29,628 bases of DNA, taken from assembly GCA_045588345.1 (NCBI GenBank), contig JAZNDZ010000046.1, positions 1 through 29,628 of the forward strand, given 5' to 3'. This DNA is from HGM04593 sp045588345. GTDB lineage: Bacteria > Bacteroidota > Bacteroidia > Bacteroidales > Bacteroidaceae. The notes beneath the pieces are model-generated. The model was not told where the DNA came from, ran no database searches, and saw only the letters and a program-made list of their open reading frames with translations. The translations under genes were made by a program, and so were the position numbers. This document shows, piece after piece, positions 1-6,862 of this stretch; position 1 is the first letter of the stretch; each line of letters begins with the position of its first letter.

Positions 1-178
1 TTGTGAGGCCGGTGCAAGCCGAGAACGTATTTTCTTCTATTGTTGTTACGCTGTTAGGTATTTCAATGTATGTGAGGCCCCAGCAACTATTGAACGCCTG
101 TTTTCCTATCCTTGTTACGCTGTTTGGTATTGATATGCTTGCGAGGCTGGTGCAACTACCGAACGCATAATCTCCTAT
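1..178 (-). repeat. Tandem 69-bp LRR-coding repeats
   Basis: Each 69-bp unit encodes 23 residues. Units start at about 178, 109 and 40 on the minus strand (residues 86-108, 109-131 and 132 onward). IPNSVT and the AF/TF...C...L spacing recur in each unit. The array continues outside the window. Confidence 0.85.
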
Positions 179-433
179 ATTTGTTATTCCATTACTTATG
201 TTAATAGAGGTTATGTATTTTGAATAATTAGACCAAGGAGATTGTGAAGACGCTGGGTAGTTTTTATAATTCGTCATCGCTCCTGTGCCGGTTATTTCCA
301 ACACACCGGTTTCGGTGTCGAGCGACCAGTTTACATTGGTGCCGCATGTGCCGCTGTAAACAGTGGCATTCACCACCACACTGCACAGCAGCAGAATGGC
401 TGTCAGCAGTTGTTTGATGTAGATTTTTTTCAT
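1..433 (-). CDS. BspA-like leucine-rich repeat protein, N-terminal part (runs off window)
   Basis: Reading frame from ATG at 433-431 stays open to the window edge (144 codons seen), so the C-terminus is missing. Residues 1-23 form a signal peptide: MKK start, hydrophobic core around 8-20 and a VNA cleavage site, with no lipobox. Residues 30-52 resemble the N-terminal segment often preceding BspA-type repeats (WSLDTETGVLEITGTGAM). From residue 86 come 23-residue repeats with the pattern IGxxAFxxCxxLxxIxIPNSVTx; two complete and one partial copy are visible. BspA-like LRR proteins of Bacteroidales are exported and usually surface-located; roles in adhesion or host interaction are known for some members but cannot be assigned here. 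It lies downstream of rng on the same strand but beyond that gene's terminator, so it has its own promoter. Confidence 0.9.
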   Translation of the reverse strand, partial: MKKIYIKQLLTAILLLCSVVVNATVYSGTCGTNVNWSLDTETGVLEITGTGAMTNYKNYPASSQSPWSNYSKYITSINISNGITNIGDYAFGSCTSLASISIPNSVTRIGKQAFNSCWGLTYIEIPNSVTTIEENTFSACTGLT

Positions 434-507
434 AGTAATTAGATGTATTTGTCAATAATTGTTTGTTATACAAGCAGTTTGCAATCTTTTTATATGCAGA
501 GATTGCG

Positions 508-542
508 CAAAAATAACAAATTGTTCTCTAATTACCCCCCCC
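508..542 (-). promoter_or_regulatory. Candidate promoter of the LRR gene with an 8-G tract at the -33 position
   Basis: On the minus strand 515-508 reads TATTTTTG, an exact match to the Bacteroidota -7 element TAnnTTTG, about 75 bases before the ATG. There is no TTTG at the expected -33 distance. Instead a run of eight G (minus strand; C at 535-542) occupies that place. The -7 call is moderate and the -33 assignment is weak. Confidence 0.45.
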
Positions 543-558
543 ATTTGTTAAATAGTGT

Positions 559-597
559 TAAAAAATCAGTCCGTTGCAATATTGCAACGGACTGATT
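559..597 (-). terminator. Rho-independent terminator of rng
   Basis: Perfect inverted repeat, arms 564-580 and 581-597 (17 bp each, no spacer, so the true loop is the central AATATT). On the minus strand it is followed by a run of T at 565-560. It lies 28 bp past the rng stop and isolates rng from the LRR gene. Confidence 0.85.
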
Positions 598-625
598 AAG
601 TAATGTCTTTGTTAAAGATGTCTGT

Positions 626-2203
626 TTACTTTATTTCCGATTCCTCTTTCATGTCGACCTCGTTGTTATCTTTGTCATAGAAATGATACTCAAGATATGC
701 CAGTTTTTGGTCGGCGATGATGCGTACTCCGAATCCGTACTTGAGTTGCCATTTTCTGTAAAGTGAGACAATTCCCTTTTTGATGTATGCTGCAACAAAG
801 GGGTGTACGTGCAATTTGAATCTCTTTACTCCAATGGTATTAACAAGTGTCTCAATTTTACTCTCAAGCGTCTCGGTGAAGAGTACCGAGGGCTGTATCT
901 TGCCTTTGCCGTGGCATACGGGGCAACTTTCTTCAACTTCCAGATTGGTGGCCGGGCGTACCCTCTGTCGGGTTATCTGCATGAGCCCGAACTTGCTCAA
1001 AGGCAGTATGTTGTGTTTTGCCCTGTCGCGTCCCATGTTCTCGGTCATCCTTTCGTAGAGTGCCTGACGGTGTTCGGCTTTGTCCATGTCTATGAAATCC
1101 ACGACAATGATGCCTCCCATGTCCCTGAGCCTGAGTTGCCGTGCAAGTTCATCGGCTGCTCCAAGGTTTACCTCCAGGGCATTCTCTTCTTGGTTGCTCG
1201 CATTGTTGCGTGCTCTGTTTCCGCTGTTCACGTCAACTACGTGAAGTGCCTCGGTGTGTTCTATAACAAGGTATGCGCCGCCTTTGAAAGATACAATCCT
1301 GCCGAATGAGGATTTTATCTGTCTGGTTATTCCGAAGTGGTCGAATATCGGGTTTTCGCCTCTGTACAGTTTTATGATGTCCACGCTCTCGGGAGCGATT
1401 ATTGAGACGTAATCCCTTATTCTCTTGTATACCTCAATGCTGTTCACGTGTATGCTCTCGTACGACGGGTTGAAGAGGTCGCGCAGCAGAGCCAGTGTTC
1501 TGTCCGATTCTTCGTGAACCATTGTAGGTGGTTTGGTGCTCTTCTGCACCTTTCCCACGAGTGCTTCCCAGTAGCCTACCAGCGTACGTAGTTCGCTGTC
1601 GAGTTCGGCAACTCTTTTGCCTTCTGCTACAGTGCGCACTATTATGCCGAAATTCTTCGGTTTGATGCTCTGAAGCAACTGCTTCAGGCGGGTGCGCTCC
1701 TCGGGGGACTTTATCTTTGATGATACAGATACTTTGTCCTCAAACGGGATAAGTATCAAAAATCGTCCTGCAAACGACAACTCGCAGGTCAGTCTTGGAC
1801 CTTTTGTGTTGATGGGCTCTTTGGTAATCTGTACCAGAATTTCCTGCCCTGTCTGCAATGCTTCGGAGATGTTCCCTTCTTTCTTCTTCTCGGGCATTAT
1901 GGATGCCTTTGCTATCGGGAACTCTTTTTTTCGGTCGCTTGTTACCTGTTTCAGGTATTTTTGAAGAGAGTAAAATTGTGGTCCTAAATCGGAATAGTGC
2001 AGGAACGCTTCTTTTTCGGAACCGACATCAACAAAGCAGGCATTCAATCCGGGCATGATTTTCTTTACACGCCCATGGTAGATGTTGCCTACTGAAAACG
2101 TTTCGGTCTGTTCTTCGCGCTGAAACTCCACCAACTGTTTCTCTTCGGTAATGGCGATGGAGATTTCGTTTGAATGAACATCTACAATAAGTTCGCTTGT
2201 CAC
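626..2203 (-). CDS. rng: Ribonuclease E/G family endoribonuclease (RNase G)
   Basis: A 525-residue protein with the RNase E/G catalytic core but no long C-terminal degradosome scaffold, hence RNase G type. The N-terminal S1-like region is about residues 36-130, with VGNIYHGRVKKIMPGLNACFVDVG. The catalytic Mg-binding aspartates correspond to D324 in DVNSGN and D369 in IIVVDFIDMD. The Zn-link motif is CPVCHGKG (427-434), with two Cys as in the family. It should process rRNA precursors and start mRNA decay from 5'-monophosphorylated ends. The start is GTG at 2203-2201; no ATG or TTG occurs nearby in frame, and the resulting N-terminus (MTSELIVDV) matches my recollection of Bacteroides homologues. 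It is preceded by the HU/COX24-peptide transcript and an unusual leader with two competing hairpins. Confidence 0.96.
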   Translation of the reverse strand: MTSELIVDVHSNEISIAITEEKQLVEFQREEQTETFSVGNIYHGRVKKIMPGLNACFVDVGSEKEAFLHYSDLGPQFYSLQKYLKQVTSDRKKEFPIAKASIMPEKKKEGNISEALQTGQEILVQITKEPINTKGPRLTCELSFAGRFLILIPFEDKVSVSSKIKSPEERTRLKQLLQSIKPKNFGIIVRTVAEGKRVAELDSELRTLVGYWEALVGKVQKSTKPPTMVHEESDRTLALLRDLFNPSYESIHVNSIEVYKRIRDYVSIIAPESVDIIKLYRGENPIFDHFGITRQIKSSFGRIVSFKGGAYLVIEHTEALHVVDVNSGNRARNNASNQEENALEVNLGAADELARQLRLRDMGGIIVVDFIDMDKAEHRQALYERMTENMGRDRAKHNILPLSKFGLMQITRQRVRPATNLEVEESCPVCHGKGKIQPSVLFTETLESKIETLVNTIGVKRFKLHVHPFVAAYIKKGIVSLYRKWQLKYGFGVRIIADQKLAYLEYHFYDKDNNEVDMKEESEIK

Positions 2204-2224
2204 AATACTATTATTTGATTTAGT

Positions 2225-2262
2225 GGGCCTTGTTTGTCAAAAGGTTAGGCCCTTGACCTTTT
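2225..2262 (-). promoter_or_regulatory. rng leader with two mutually exclusive hairpins
   Basis: On the minus strand, arms AAAAGGT (2262-2256) and ACCTTTT (2245-2239) form one hairpin. GGGCCT (2252-2247) and AGGCCC (2230-2225) form another, more GC-rich one. They interleave, so both cannot form together. The second ends 21 nt before the GTG start. A regulatory role is inference only. Confidence 0.3.
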
Positions 2263-2269
2263 CTTTAAA

Positions 2270-2322
2270 ACAAAAAACAAACCTGAGGTCCTGTGAACCG
2301 TTCCTGCAAGTTTGTTTTTTGT
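2270..2322 (-). terminator. Probable terminator of the HU/COX24-peptide transcript
   Basis: Arms 2270-2282 and 2310-2322 form a perfect 13-bp inverted repeat with a 27-nt loop. On the minus strand the distal arm and what follows are T-rich (TTTGTTTTTTGTTTT). The stem is A/T-rich and the loop long, so efficiency is uncertain. The position, 17 bp past the 29-residue gene, fits. Confidence 0.55.
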
Positions 2323-2338
2323 GTTTGCGCAGACTGAA

Positions 2339-2428
2339 TTACTTGTTCTTGTGTCTGTTCTTTCTCAGTCTTTTCTTACGCTTGTGCGTAGACATTTTAT
2401 GTCTTTTCTTTTTCTTTCCGCTTGGCAT
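2339..2428 (-). CDS. AURKAIP1/COX24-domain small basic protein (29 aa)
   Basis: The 90-bp frame from ATG 2428-2426 encodes a 29-residue peptide that is about two thirds Lys, Arg and His (MPSGKKKKRHKMSTHKRKKR followed by LRKNRHKNK). It closely matches the very short conserved Bacteroidota protein usually named AURKAIP1/COX24 domain-containing protein. That family relates to the mitochondrial small-subunit protein mS38, so a ribosome- or RNA-bound role is likely (inference from family). It begins 28 bp after the HU stop with no intervening promoter signal, so HU and this gene are probably co-transcribed. Its conserved sequence, start and stop make it a real gene despite its size. Confidence 0.85.
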   Translation of the reverse strand: MPSGKKKKRHKMSTHKRKKRLRKNRHKNK

Positions 2429-2456
2429 AATTTAAAAATTTATTAATTAATCACTA

Positions 2457-2732
2457 TTATTTTTTTACATCGTTTACGAATGTCTTGGCTGGCTTGAAGG
2501 CCGGAATGTTGTGTGCCGGAATGGTGATGGTCTTTTCCTTATGTATATCACGTGCAGTCTTCTCTGCTCTGTGTTTGATGATGAAACTACCGAATCCACG
2601 CAAATAAACCGGTTCCTGATTAGACAAAGATGTCTTTACAACATCCATGAATGATTCAACAGTTGTCAAAACCACAGATTTCTCAATACCTGTCTTCTTT
2701 GCAATCTCATTTACAATCTCTGCTTTTGTCAT
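2457..2732 (-). CDS. HU-family DNA-binding protein
   Basis: A 91-residue protein of standard HU/IHF length. The N-terminal helices (MTKAEIVNEIAKKTG) form the dimer core. GFGSF near residues 46-50 leads into the beta-arm, which carries basic residues (KHRAEKTARDIHKEK), and the C-terminal part has IPAFKPAK. These features match the HU/IHF fold that bends DNA as a dimer. HU and IHF subunits cannot be separated reliably here. A TAnnTTTG promoter lies about 65 bp upstream, and the 29-residue COX24-like gene follows 28 bp downstream. Confidence 0.95.
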   Translation of the reverse strand: MTKAEIVNEIAKKTGIEKSVVLTTVESFMDVVKTSLSNQEPVYLRGFGSFIIKHRAEKTARDIHKEKTITIPAHNIPAFKPAKTFVNDVKK

Positions 2733-2796
2733 CTTTCTAATAAATTATATCAGTTATACTATTTGTATTAAAAGTCAATGCGTTATTTTCGGGTTA

Positions 2797-2828
2797 CAAA
2801 TATATAGCTTTTTTTCCTATTGCCGAAA
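2797..2828 (-). promoter_or_regulatory. Promoter of the HU gene
   Basis: Minus-strand -7 element TATATTTG at 2804-2797 (exact TAnnTTTG). TTTC at 2828-2825, one mismatch to TTTG, lies 20 nt upstream, the usual Bacteroidota spacing. The -7 box is about 65 bp before the HU start. Confidence 0.65.
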
Positions 2829-2967
2829 TTTTTGGGCTTTTTTTAAGAAAAAACGTTTTGTTGTGTATTTTTTCAAGATGCTTCCTCTCCAATTGTCGCT
2901 TTGGCAAGGTTGTGACTGACCTGTTCGCGTAACAAAAGGCTGTTTGGTGAAATATTTGCTTTAAATG

Positions 2968-2999
2968 CTTGATTAGGCGTTGCAAATTTCTTAACTTTG
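2968..2999 (+). promoter_or_regulatory. Promoter of ssb (and probably gldE)
   Basis: -7 element TAACTTTG at 2992-2999 (exact TAnnTTTG). CTTG at 2968-2971, one mismatch to TTTG, lies 20 nt upstream. The predicted 5' leader is about 35 nt. Confidence 0.65.
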
Positions 3000-3039
3000 C
3001 AGTGGAAAATATGATTATAAGTTATTTAAATGTAAAAAT

Positions 3040-3426
3040 ATGTCTGTAAATAAAGTTATCCTTATAGGCAATGTGGGTAAGGACCCGGATGTGCGTCATC
3101 TTGACCGCAATGTTGCTGTTGCCAACATGGTGCTTGCCACCACAGAGCGTGCCTATACCTTGCAGAACGGTACGCAGGTGCCCGAAAGGACCGAGTGGCA
3201 CAATATTGTGCTTTGGGGCGGTCTTGCCGAGGTTGCCGAGCGCTACGTACATAAAGGCGACCGCATATATATCGAGGGCAAGATAAGGACCAATACATAC
3301 GAGGACCAGAACGGTATACGCCGTTATCGTACAGAAATCCTTGCCGAGACAATGGAAATGCTCTCTTCAAGGTCAACCGGTACAGCACCGGTTGCCGATG
3401 CAACCCCTCAGGGTGCTCCTTTCTAA
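3040..3426 (+). CDS. ssb: Single-stranded DNA-binding protein
   Basis: A 128-residue protein with the SSB OB-fold at about residues 1-108. Typical blocks are MSVNKVILIGNVGKDPDVR, TEWHNIVLW, YVHKGDRIYIEGKIRT and YRTEILAE. It should coat single-stranded DNA as a tetramer during replication, repair and recombination. The tail is short (about 20 residues) and ends QGAPF; it lacks the acidic DDLPF/DDIPF-type tip through which SSB recruits partner proteins in most bacteria. It starts the plus-strand block and is 15 bp upstream of gldE, probably in the same transcript. A second, full-tailed SSB elsewhere in the genome is possible. Confidence 0.95.
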   Translation: MSVNKVILIGNVGKDPDVRHLDRNVAVANMVLATTERAYTLQNGTQVPERTEWHNIVLWGGLAEVAERYVHKGDRIYIEGKIRTNTYEDQNGIRRYRTEILAETMEMLSSRSTGTAPVADATPQGAPF

Positions 3427-3441
3427 TTAAAATTTATAATT

Positions 3442-4803
3442 TTGGATACATTTTCAGCTGCATTTGCGCAATCGGTTCTATCAACTCTGTCCATAAGCGT
3501 TACACCACCTTCTCCCGAAGCTGTTGTGGCGTTTGTGGTCGCTGTTTTTTTACTCATGTGCTCGGCTTTCGCGTCGGGTTCTGAAATTGCTTTCTTCTCC
3601 TTGACACGTACAGAACTTGATGAACTGTCTGAGTCAAAGTCGGTGAGGGATAAACATATATTGGAATTGGTGGGCAACCCCGAGCGCCTCTTGGCAACGA
3701 TTCTTATAATCAATGACTTTGTCAATGTGGGAATTGTGATGCTGCTCAATTTCTTCTTTATGAGCATGCTCCACTTTGGAGAGGGTGCCGAATGGCTTGA
3801 GTTCCTGCTTCTCACAGTGGTTCTCACCTTCTTGCTTCTGCTTTTCGGCGAAGTCATGCCTAAACTCTATTCAAAGAACAATACTTTGCTTTTTGCACGT
3901 TTTTCGTCAAGCATCTTCTACTATCTCTCCAAACTGCTCTATCCTTTTGCGGCTTTCCTTGTGAACTCCACTGCATTTGCCCAGCGTCTGGTTTCAAAGA
4001 AGAACCATTTGCTTTCGGTCGATGAACTTGAGCAGGCTCTGGAACTTACTGACAACAGTGAAATCGGTGAGCAGAAAAAGATGCTCGAGGGTATTATACG
4101 CTTCGGTGACGAGGCTGTAAAGGATATAATGACTTCGCGTCTCGATATGGTTGTACTCGATATTCATGCTCCATATTCCGAGGTTCTCAAATGTGCTGCC
4201 GAGAATGCGTATTCCCGTATCCCTGTATATGGCAAGACACAGGATGATATCCGAGGTGTCCTTTATATAAAAGACCTTATACCGCATCTGAATAAAGGTG
4301 CCGGTTTCCGTTGGCAAACATTGCTCCGTCAGCCATACTTTGTGCCCGAGACAAGGAAAATCGATGACCTTCTATGTGATTTCCAAACGGTTAAGGTGCA
4401 CATGGCCATTGTCGTTGACGAGTTTGGCGGCGTTTCAGGTCTTATCACCCTTGAAGATATCATTGAAGAGATTGTGGGTGAAATAAATGATGAATTCGAT
4501 GAACCTGAAACATCGTATGAGCAGGTTGAGGATAATGTATACCTCTTTGACGGCAGGACTATGCTCTCCGATTTCTATAAGATAACTTCGCTTGAGAGCG
4601 ACGAGTTCGAAGCTGCTGCAGGAGGCGCCGATACTCTTGCCGGTCTTTTGCTTGAGGTGAAGGGCGAGTTTCCCCAATTGCGCGAGAAGATTGTATGCAA
4701 CGATGTTGTTTTCGAGGTGGTGGAAAAGAACAAGCACCGCATTGTACGCATCAAGGCTACTTTGCCTGTCGATGTTGCCGATTCTTCCGATAAAAACGAG
4801 TAA
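3442..4803 (+). CDS. gldE: GldE-like CNNM/CBS-domain membrane protein (HlyC/CorC family)
   Basis: A 453-residue protein. Residues 1-180 form the CNNM (DUF21) membrane domain with hydrophobic segments at about 25-45, 85-110, 120-140 and 155-178. A CBS pair spans about 215-340 (VKDIMTSRLDMVVLD, SRIPVYGKTQDDIRGVLYIKD, MAIVVDEFGGVSGLITLEDIIEEIVGEI). A CorC/HlyC C-terminal domain spans about 365-440. The family covers Mg/Co efflux-type proteins; in Bacteroidota this member is called gliding motility-associated GldE even in non-gliding species, so the role here is probably ion homeostasis rather than motility. The only start matching the family's N-terminal length is TTG at 3442. It follows ssb by 15 bp and precedes the phosphopantetheinyl transferase by 2 bp, an operon-like arrangement. 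Confidence 0.9.
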   Translation: MDTFSAAFAQSVLSTLSISVTPPSPEAVVAFVVAVFLLMCSAFASGSEIAFFSLTRTELDELSESKSVRDKHILELVGNPERLLATILIINDFVNVGIVMLLNFFFMSMLHFGEGAEWLEFLLLTVVLTFLLLLFGEVMPKLYSKNNTLLFARFSSSIFYYLSKLLYPFAAFLVNSTAFAQRLVSKKNHLLSVDELEQALELTDNSEIGEQKKMLEGIIRFGDEAVKDIMTSRLDMVVLDIHAPYSEVLKCAAENAYSRIPVYGKTQDDIRGVLYIKDLIPHLNKGAGFRWQTLLRQPYFVPETRKIDDLLCDFQTVKVHMAIVVDEFGGVSGLITLEDIIEEIVGEINDEFDEPETSYEQVEDNVYLFDGRTMLSDFYKITSLESDEFEAAAGGADTLAGLLLEVKGEFPQLREKIVCNDVVFEVVEKNKHRIVRIKATLPVDVADSSDKNE

Positions 4804-4805
4804 AA

Positions 4806-5435
4806 ATGCCTTTTTGCCGTGAATTTACGTTGGGCAAGGCTGTCGTGGCTGTATGGGAAATTACGGAGACTGCCGAAGAACTGCTATTGCTATCCACTGT
4901 CGATTGCCGGTCCGAGGCTGCGTCAATGGGTAACGGAAAGCGTCGTGCCGAGTGGCTTGCTGTGCGTCTGCTTCTTGCTCGTGTGTGTGGCAAAAGTGCT
5001 CGTATTGTTTACGATGCTGCGGGGAAGCCGTTGCTTGTCGGTTGCGGTGGATATATAAGCATATCCCATACTCATGGTTATGCACTGCTTGCTTATTCGA
5101 AAAGTGTTCCAATCGGGGTTGATGTGGAACTTGCCTCACGTGATGCTACTGCGGCAGCCCGTCGTTTTCTGAATGAAGATTTTGCATCAGCGTTTCACGG
5201 CAGTTCCAAATCCCGCGTCCTTGCATATTGGTGTTTCTGCGAGGCGTTGTTCAAACTTGTCGGCAATATCGGTGGTACGTATAAGGATAATATAATTGTG
5301 CACTCTTTTGAGTTGGAAACGCAAGGGCGGGCAGTGCTGTCTGTTGTAGGTCTTTCGCCTGAGCATGAGCGTGATTATACTGCAGAGTATGTAAATGACG
5401 GCACGCTGTTCATTGCCTTGTGTTCCGAGGCGTAG
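4806..5435 (+). CDS. 4'-phosphopantetheinyl transferase superfamily protein
   Basis: A 209-residue protein. Family motifs in order: KRRAEWLAVR (45-54), GKP (73-75), ISISHTHGYA (84-93), IGVDVEL (103-109; Mg ligands D105 and E107), then WCFCEALFKLVG (142-153). It should transfer phosphopantetheine from CoA to a Ser of a carrier protein. Only the first position of the canonical WxxKEAxxK block departs: Lys is replaced by Cys145, while Glu146 and Lys150 remain. It lies 2 bp after gldE, so translation is probably coupled. Sfp-like length makes it distinct from the shorter AcpS type. The carrier substrate cannot be told from this window. Confidence 0.88.
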   Translation: MPFCREFTLGKAVVAVWEITETAEELLLLSTVDCRSEAASMGNGKRRAEWLAVRLLLARVCGKSARIVYDAAGKPLLVGCGGYISISHTHGYALLAYSKSVPIGVDVELASRDATAAARRFLNEDFASAFHGSSKSRVLAYWCFCEALFKLVGNIGGTYKDNIIVHSFELETQGRAVLSVVGLSPEHERDYTAEYVNDGTLFIALCSEA

Positions 5436-5464
5436 TATACGGTTCCATTAAACATTCTTCTCCA

Positions 5465-5472
5465 TATCTTTG
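5465..5472 (+). promoter_or_regulatory. Candidate -7 element upstream of the DUF308 gene
   Basis: TATCTTTG is an exact TAnnTTTG match, but there is no TTTG at the -33 distance. Transcription would start near 5479, which favours the ATG at 5514 over the upstream TTG at 5481. Confidence 0.4.
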
Positions 5473-5513
5473 TTTGATAGTTGTTTATGTACATCTGTCG
5501 AAAATTCATGGTT

Positions 5514-6059
5514 ATGAAAAGTGATATTGTCTGGAACCTGATTATTGTCTATGTCGGTATTATGCTTGTTTTTATGAACGAGAGCACAATGCCTTTGCTC
5601 ATAAGGATTGTAGGTATAATGTTCTTTGTTCCGGCTTTTGTTTCGCTGGCAAACCTTTTCTTCTCGCGACCGGGTGTTACGGCTGCTTTTGTGACTGTAT
5701 CGGCATTGGTGAATGTGGGGAGTATGGCTTTCGGGTTATGGTTGCTGTTCTCGCCCGAGGTCTTTGAGGAACTGTTTCTGAAACTGATAGCAGTGGCGCT
5801 CTTCCTTGTGTCGGCCTACAGAGTGTTCTTCCTCTATCGTCTGCGTGGCAACAATTTTGTCTCGTGGAAGATGTATGTGGCTCCCTTGCTTGTGGCAATT
5901 GCTTCTGTCGTCCTCTTTTTCAAACCTTTTGTGGCAGTGTCAACAATCTCAATAATGTTAGGGGTATGCGCCATTTTTATAGGTATTGCCGATATTGTGC
6001 TGCTTATGCTGCTTGGCAATAAAAGACGTGAATTGCAGTCGCAAAAGGATGATTATTGA
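5514..6059 (+). CDS. DUF308 (HdeD-like) multi-pass membrane protein
   Basis: A 181-residue protein with about six hydrophobic segments (roughly residues 8-22, 27-50, 57-80, 88-107, 120-138 and 141-166). The C-terminus is charged (RRELQSQKDDY). Length and the paired-helix layout fit the DUF308/HdeD family. HdeD is linked to acid stress in E. coli, but most members have no known function, so none is assigned. The start is chosen at ATG 5514 (MKSDIVW); ATG at 5508 and ATG or TTG further upstream are possible. Upstream starts would add polar residues that do not look like part of the first helix, and would lie on top of the predicted transcription start. Confidence 0.75.
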   Translation: MKSDIVWNLIIVYVGIMLVFMNESTMPLLIRIVGIMFFVPAFVSLANLFFSRPGVTAAFVTVSALVNVGSMAFGLWLLFSPEVFEELFLKLIAVALFLVSAYRVFFLYRLRGNNFVSWKMYVAPLLVAIASVVLFFKPFVAVSTISIMLGVCAIFIGIADIVLLMLLGNKRRELQSQKDDY

Positions 6060-6167
6060 GCGCTATTTTTCAATTGGTTGCCTAATTCAATATTATTTTC
6101 TTCCAAAAGCAAAAAAAAACTCCATGGAATTGCTGTTTTTTTCATAAAAAAATGGCAACTTTGCAAT

Positions 6168-6851
6168 ATGGAAGAAGTTTTCCGGAATCTAATCTCTCAA
6201 ATGGCACCGATAGATGTCATCCTCAAGGGTGTTCTAATCGGTGTTGTGGCATCGGCTCCTATGGGGCCTGTCGGTGTTCTATGTGTTCAGCGGACATTGA
6301 ATAAAGGTCGTGCCTATGGTCTGGTAACGGGTGCCGGTGCGGCATTCAGTGATTTGCTGTATGCATTGCTTACAGGCTATGGCTTGTCCATTCTTTATGA
6401 TTTTATAAGCAATGAATCTACTCTCTATTGGATGCAGATACTTGGAGCGACCATAATGTTCGTGTTTGGAGTGCATACGTTCCGTACAAACCCGATGAAG
6501 AACACCCGTAATGTGAGCCGCAACAAGAGCAGTCTTGTGCAGAATGGTATAACAGGTTTCTTTATAACCTTGTCGAATCCGATGATTGTATTGCTCTTCA
6601 TGGGATTGTTCACTCCGTTCAACTTCATGTTGCCCGATATGCCGTTCTATCTCCAGTGTATAGGTTATCTCTCGATATTCGGCGGCGCAATACTATGGTG
6701 GTTTTTCATCACTTATGTTGTCGATAAGTTGCGTGCGCGTTTTGACCTAAGAGGTGTCATGATTATAAATCGCGTTATCGGTGTGACGGTAATGGTCTGC
6801 TCATTTGTGGGTGCAGTGCTTATCGTAACCGGCGTGTGGTCGTTACATTAA
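6168..6851 (+). CDS. LysE-family translocator
   Basis: A 227-residue membrane protein. After a short N-terminus it has the LysE signature GVLIGVVASAPMGPVGVLC (21-39), then QRTLNKGR and about five more hydrophobic helices, with SNPMIVLLFMGLF around 136-148. LysE/RhtB proteins export amino acids or related small molecules; the substrate here is unknown. The start is ATG 6168. A TTG at 6078 would add 30 polar residues that do not belong to the family. The upstream 108 bp contain an A-rich stretch and CAACTTTG (one mismatch from the -7 consensus) too close to the ATG for a normal leader. Confidence 0.85.
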   Translation: MEEVFRNLISQMAPIDVILKGVLIGVVASAPMGPVGVLCVQRTLNKGRAYGLVTGAGAAFSDLLYALLTGYGLSILYDFISNESTLYWMQILGATIMFVFGVHTFRTNPMKNTRNVSRNKSSLVQNGITGFFITLSNPMIVLLFMGLFTPFNFMLPDMPFYLQCIGYLSIFGGAILWWFFITYVVDKLRARFDLRGVMIINRVIGVTVMVCSFVGAVLIVTGVWSLH

Positions 6852-6862
6852 ATTCTGTTGCT

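Larger units (their letters stand above)
2733..3039. other. Divergent intergenic region between HU and ssb
   Basis: 307 bp, A/T-rich, with no convincing gene on either strand. It holds the back-to-back promoters for HU (minus) and ssb (plus) and nothing else I can identify. In Bacteroides as I recall it, mutY occupies this position next to ssb; no trace of it is seen here. Confidence 0.6.

Noticed and set aside
1..178. Regular 69-bp periodicity considered as a CRISPR-like or satellite array
   Set aside because: The period encodes 23-residue LRR units in an open frame; there are no identical repeats with unique spacers.
264..473. A 69-residue minus-strand frame over the LRR gene start
   Set aside because: It is out of frame with the LRR gene, which has a signal peptide and clear repeats open to the edge.
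803..1309. A 168-residue plus-strand frame inside rng
   Set aside because: Antisense shadow of the conserved RNase G sequence, with no family likeness and no promoter.
3062..3403. A 113-residue minus-strand frame over ssb
   Set aside because: Composition is rich in Arg, Cys and His as expected for an antisense shadow; ssb is certain.
6078..6167. N-terminal extension of the LysE-type gene from TTG 6078
   Set aside because: Adds 30 polar residues absent from the family; ATG 6168 gives the expected N-terminus.
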